Positions 13,459 through 16,634 of a stretch of DNA of 16,634 bases are shown here, piece by piece (within the stretch, counting starts at the first letter, position 1; every line of letters begins with the position of its first letter). The DNA comes from an uncultured Mycoplasmatota bacterium. GTDB lineage: Bacteria > Bacillota_I > Bacilli_A > RF39 > UBA660. A program made the translations under genes and the position numbers. The notes beneath the pieces are model-generated. The model searched no databases. It worked only from the letters and a program-made list of their open reading frames with translations, and was not told the origin of the DNA. The stretch lies in NCBI GenBank assembly GCA_900551105.1, contig URUT01000025.1, forward strand, positions 1 to 16,634, read 5' to 3'.

Positions 13459-16400
13459 GTGGCATACAAAATAGCAAAATTTGGTGACCATAGGGAAAGG
13501 GCTACTTTCTCTAAAACGATTAACAACTTTGAACTTGCAGATTTATTGGATATTCAAAAGAAATCATATCAGTGGTTTCTAGAAAGCGGTATAAAGGAAG
13601 TATTTGATGATTTATTCCCAGTTGAGAGTTTCACCGGAAATATTTCACTTGAATTTGGTGATTATTCTTTTGATACGCCTAGGTATTCTGTTAAAGAAGC
13701 TAAAGAGCGTATGGTGACTTTTGCTGCTCCTTTAAAGGTACAAGCTCGTGTATTTATTCATGAGACTGGTGAAGTTAAAGAGCAAGAGGTTTTCTTAGGG
13801 GATATGCCTTTAATGACAGATGCTGGTACATTTATTATTAATGGTGTTGAAAGAGTAATCCAGTCACAACTTGTTAGAAGTCCATCTATTTATTTCAAAA
13901 GAGAGATAGATAAGAATGGTAGACCAGTTGTTTCTGGCGAAATGATTCCAAATAGAGGTACTTGGTTAGAGTTTGAATTAGATGCTCGTGATGTTATCTA
14001 TGTAAGAATAGATCGTACTAGAAAAGTTCCTGTTACAACATTCTTACGTGCACTTGGTTTATCTAGTGATGAGTCTATTAAAGAGGTATTTGGAGAAAAT
14101 CGTTTCATAGATAATACTTTAGAAAAAGATAGCACTAAGAATACTGATGAAGCTTTAATTGAAATTTATGAGAAATTAAAACCAGGTGAACCAGCAACTT
14201 TAGATAGTGCTAAGAACCAATTAATTGTTAGATTCTTTGATCGCTTTAGATATGATTTGGCAAAAGTTGGACGTTATAAATTTAATAAGAAACTTAATGT
14301 TCTTGATCGTTTACTTGGCTGTACTTTAGCAGAAAATTTAAAGTTTGAAAATGAAACAGTAGCTAAGAAGGGTGAGGTTATTGATAAGACTCGTTTAGAA
14401 GAACTTAGACCTTACTTTGAAAAGGGTATGAACTTAAAAGAGGTAACTATTAATGAAGAGTTAGATACTTATGATAAAGTTACCGTAGTAAGCGTTTTAG
14501 ATAAAAAAGATGAGACTAAGACAATTAAGATTATTGGTAATGATAATAATATTGATGAGAAGAGATTAACTATTAGTGATATTTATGGTGCTGTTAGTTA
14601 TTATTTAAATTTACTTGATAATATTGGTAATATTGATGAAATCGATCATTTAGGTAATCGTCGTGTAAGACAGGTTGGAGAACTTATTCAAAACCAATTT
14701 AAGGTTGGTATGGCTCGTATGGAGAGGGTTATTCGTGAGAGAATGACTACTCAAGAGATTGATACAGTAACACCTAAGACATTAATTAATATTAGACCAG
14801 TTACAGCTGCTTTAAAAGAGTTCTTTGGTTCTTCACAACTTTCTAAGTTCATGGATCAAATTAACCCAATTGCTGAGCTTACTGATAAACGTCGTTTAAG
14901 TAGTTTAGGGCCAGGTGGACTTTCTCGTGAAAGAGCTGGTATGGAAGTTAGAGATGTTAATGTTTCTCACTATGGTCGTATTTGTCCAATTGAATCTCCA
15001 GAAGGAGCAAATATCGGACTTATTACATCACTAGCATCTTATGCTAAATTAAATGAATATGGCTTTATTACTACTCCTTATAGAAAAGTAGTTGATAAAC
15101 ATATTACTGATGATGTTGTATATCTTACTGCTGATGAGGAAGCTGATTATTATATTAGTCAAGCTACTGTTAAAGTAGATAAGGATAATAATATTTTAGA
15201 TGATGTTGTTATTGCTCGTTTAAATGGTGAAAACGTTATGGTAGAAGCATCTAAAGTTAATTATGTTGATGTTTCACCAAGTCAAATTGTTTCAGTTACA
15301 ACAAGTTTAATTCCATTTTTGGACCACGATGATGCTAAACGTGCATTGATGGGTTCAAACATGCAAAGACAAGCAGTTCCACTACTTAGAACAGAGGCAC
15401 CAATAGTTGGTACTGGTGTTGAATATATAGCTGCACGTGATTCAGGTTCTACAATTGTTTGTAAGGCTGATGGTGTAGTTGAATATGCTGATTCTAAAAA
15501 AATTGTTGTTAAAAATGCTAAAGGAAAAGATGAGTATTATCTAGCAAACTTTGAAAGAAGTAATGCTGAGAGTAATTTCTCACATAATCCAATAGTTAGA
15601 GCTGGTGATAAAGTTCACCGTGGAGAGGTTATTGCTGATGGACCTTCTACTGATAAGGGAGAACTTGCACTAGGAAAGAATATGGTTATCGCATTTATGA
15701 CTTGTAATGGTTATAACTATGAAGATGCCGTTGTATTAAATGAAAAGTTAGTTAAAGATGATGTTTATACATCACTTCATATTGAACATTATGATATTGA
15801 TTGTCGTGATACTAAGTTAGGACCTGAAGAAATTACAAGAGATATTCCAAATGTGTCAGAAGAAGCTCGTAAGAATTTAGATGCTAATGGTATTATTAAG
15901 ATTGGTACAGAAGTAAAAGAGGGAGATATTTTAGTTGGTAAAGTAACTCCTAAAGGTATGCAAGAGTTAACTAGTGAAGAAAAACTATTACATGCAATAT
16001 TTGGTGAGAAGACTCGTGAGGTTAGAGATACTTCTTTAAGAGTTGCTCATGGTGCTGATGGTATTATTCATGATGTTAAAGTTTATACTAAAGAAAATAG
16101 TGATGAATTATCTGCAGGTGTTAGTAAAGTAATTCGTGTATATATTATTCAAAAGCGTAAGATTCAAGTTGGCGATAAGATGTCAGGACGTCATGGAAAT
16201 AAAGGTGTTGTTAGTTTAATTCTTCCTGAAGAAGATATGCCTTATTTACCTGATGGTACTCCTGTTGATATCGTACTTAATCCACAGGGTGTTCCTTCTC
16301 GTATGAATTTAGGACAAATTTTAGAGTTACATCTTGGTATGGCTGGTAAGAAGTTAGGACTTCGTTATGCTACTCCAGTATTTGATGGAGCTACTGTAGA

Positions 16401-16634
16401 TGAAATTAGTGAAGAAATGGCTAAAGCTGGAATGGATCCTGATGGTAAGACTGTTTTATTTAATGGACGCACTGGTGAACCATTTGAAAATAGAGTAGCT
16501 GTTGGCGTTATGTATATGATTAAGTTACATCACATGGTTGATGATAAAATTCATGCTCGTTCTACTGGACCTTACTCATTAGTTACTCAACAACCTCTTG
16601 GTGGTAAAGCACAATTTGGTGGTCAAAGATTTGG
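13459..16634 (+). CDS. rpoB: RpoB, RNA polymerase beta subunit (3' end outside window)
   Basis: This is the beta subunit of the RNA polymerase core. The open frame runs without interruption from GTG 13459 to the window end (1058 codons of a subunit usually about 1200 long). GGGGTGA at 13446-13452 lies six bases before the start. Landmarks are DIQKKSYQWF near the N-terminus, the rifampicin cluster SSQLSKFMDQINP...TDKRRLSSLGPGG (458-487), GMEVRDVNVSHYGRICPIES (about 495-514), KVGDKMSGRHGNKG-type catalytic region (here QVGDKMSGRHGNKG), and VPSRMNLGQILE followed by the switch region GRTGEPFENRVAVG. Two drug-contact residues differ from E. coli (see findings). Arginine is often CGT, unlike most neighbouring genes. 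No rplJ-rplL precedes it. Confidence 0.99.
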   Translation, partial: MAYKIAKFGDHRERATFSKTINNFELADLLDIQKKSYQWFLESGIKEVFDDLFPVESFTGNISLEFGDYSFDTPRYSVKEAKERMVTFAAPLKVQARVFIHETGEVKEQEVFLGDMPLMTDAGTFIINGVERVIQSQLVRSPSIYFKREIDKNGRPVVSGEMIPNRGTWLEFELDARDVIYVRIDRTRKVPVTTFLRALGLSSDESIKEVFGENRFIDNTLEKDSTKNTDEALIEIYEKLKPGEPATLDSAKNQLIVRFFDRFRYDLAKVGRYKFNKKLNVLDRLLGCTLAENLKFENETVAKKGEVIDKTRLEELRPYFEKGMNLKEVTINEELDTYDKVTVVSVLDKKDETKTIKIIGNDNNIDEKRLTISDIYGAVSYYLNLLDNIGNIDEIDHLGNRRVRQVGELIQNQFKVGMARMERVIRERMTTQEIDTVTPKTLINIRPVTAALKEFFGSSQLSKFMDQINPIAELTDKRRLSSLGPGGLSRERAGMEVRDVNVSHYGRICPIESPEGANIGLITSLASYAKLNEYGFITTPYRKVVDKHITDDVVYLTADEEADYYISQATVKVDKDNNILDDVVIARLNGENVMVEASKVNYVDVSPSQIVSVTTSLIPFLDHDDAKRALMGSNMQRQAVPLLRTEAPIVGTGVEYIAARDSGSTIVCKADGVVEYADSKKIVVKNAKGKDEYYLANFERSNAESNFSHNPIVRAGDKVHRGEVIADGPSTDKGELALGKNMVIAFMTCNGYNYEDAVVLNEKLVKDDVYTSLHIEHYDIDCRDTKLGPEEITRDIPNVSEEARKNLDANGIIKIGTEVKEGDILVGKVTPKGMQELTSEEKLLHAIFGEKTREVRDTSLRVAHGADGIIHDVKVYTKENSDELSAGVSKVIRVYIIQKRKIQVGDKMSGRHGNKGVVSLILPEEDMPYLPDGTPVDIVLNPQGVPSRMNLGQILELHLGMAGKKLGLRYATPVFDGATVDEISEEMAKAGMDPDGKTVLFNGRTGEPFENRVAVGVMYMIKLHHMVDDKIHARSTGPYSLVTQQPLGGKAQFGGQRF

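Noticed and set aside
1..16634. CRISPR array, insertion sequence or prophage
   Set aside because: No regularly spaced long repeats, transposase, integrase or terminal inverted repeats were seen; the Y-family polymerase and YolD-like pair can be mobile but have no mobile neighbours here.

Overview
The window is AT-rich, wall-building, low-GC Firmicutes-type DNA. I infer an uncultured Bacilli lineage near the Tenericutes or Erysipelotrichia, for example an RF39-like gut bacterium; this placement is from gene content and composition only. Strong GAGG/AGGTGA ribosome sites precede most genes. TGA is used as a stop and TGG as tryptophan, so the code is the standard bacterial one, not the Mycoplasma code. 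The presence of murG and ftsQ implies a peptidoglycan wall.

Layout. Positions 1-4140 (+) hold one tight operon behind a terminator: murG, ftsQ/divIB, queH (tRNA queuosine maturation), a small type IV pilin-like protein, ftsY (SRP receptor) and ylxM. It ends in a terminator that overlaps the ylxM stop. Convergent to it, 4121-6597 (-) carries a CofE/F420-ligase-like protein, a family II pyrophosphatase-like DHH/DHHA2 protein with an altered signature, and a four-helix membrane protein, all read from one promoter at 6626-6654. Positions 6600-7075 look empty by ordinary gene calling. They contain a 30-codon hydrophobic peptide gene whose strong ribosome site is locked in a GAAA-capped hairpin, followed by a structured 3' region. 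This resembles a type I toxin mRNA. A tRNA-Ala(UGC) with its own promoter and terminator follows on the minus strand.

Positions 7222-9503 (-) hold an unrecognised 197-residue protein with its own promoter, then a YolD-like protein and a UmuC/UvrX-type Y-family polymerase forming an SOS mutagenesis pair. A LexA-like box sits in the polymerase promoter spacer. Divergently, 9549-13312 (+) carries priA (replication restart helicase) and a 517-residue protein with a transglutaminase-like Cys-His-Asp core. From 13358 a separate strong promoter drives rpoB, which runs off the window end after about 1058 codons.

The conserved genes cover wall synthesis and division, membrane targeting, tRNA modification, DNA repair and restart, and transcription. 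The most unusual items are the hidden hydrophobic peptide with its riboregulated leader, RpoB substitutions at two rifampicin-contact positions, the DHP-for-DHH change in the pyrophosphatase relative, and two uncharacterised enzyme-like proteins.
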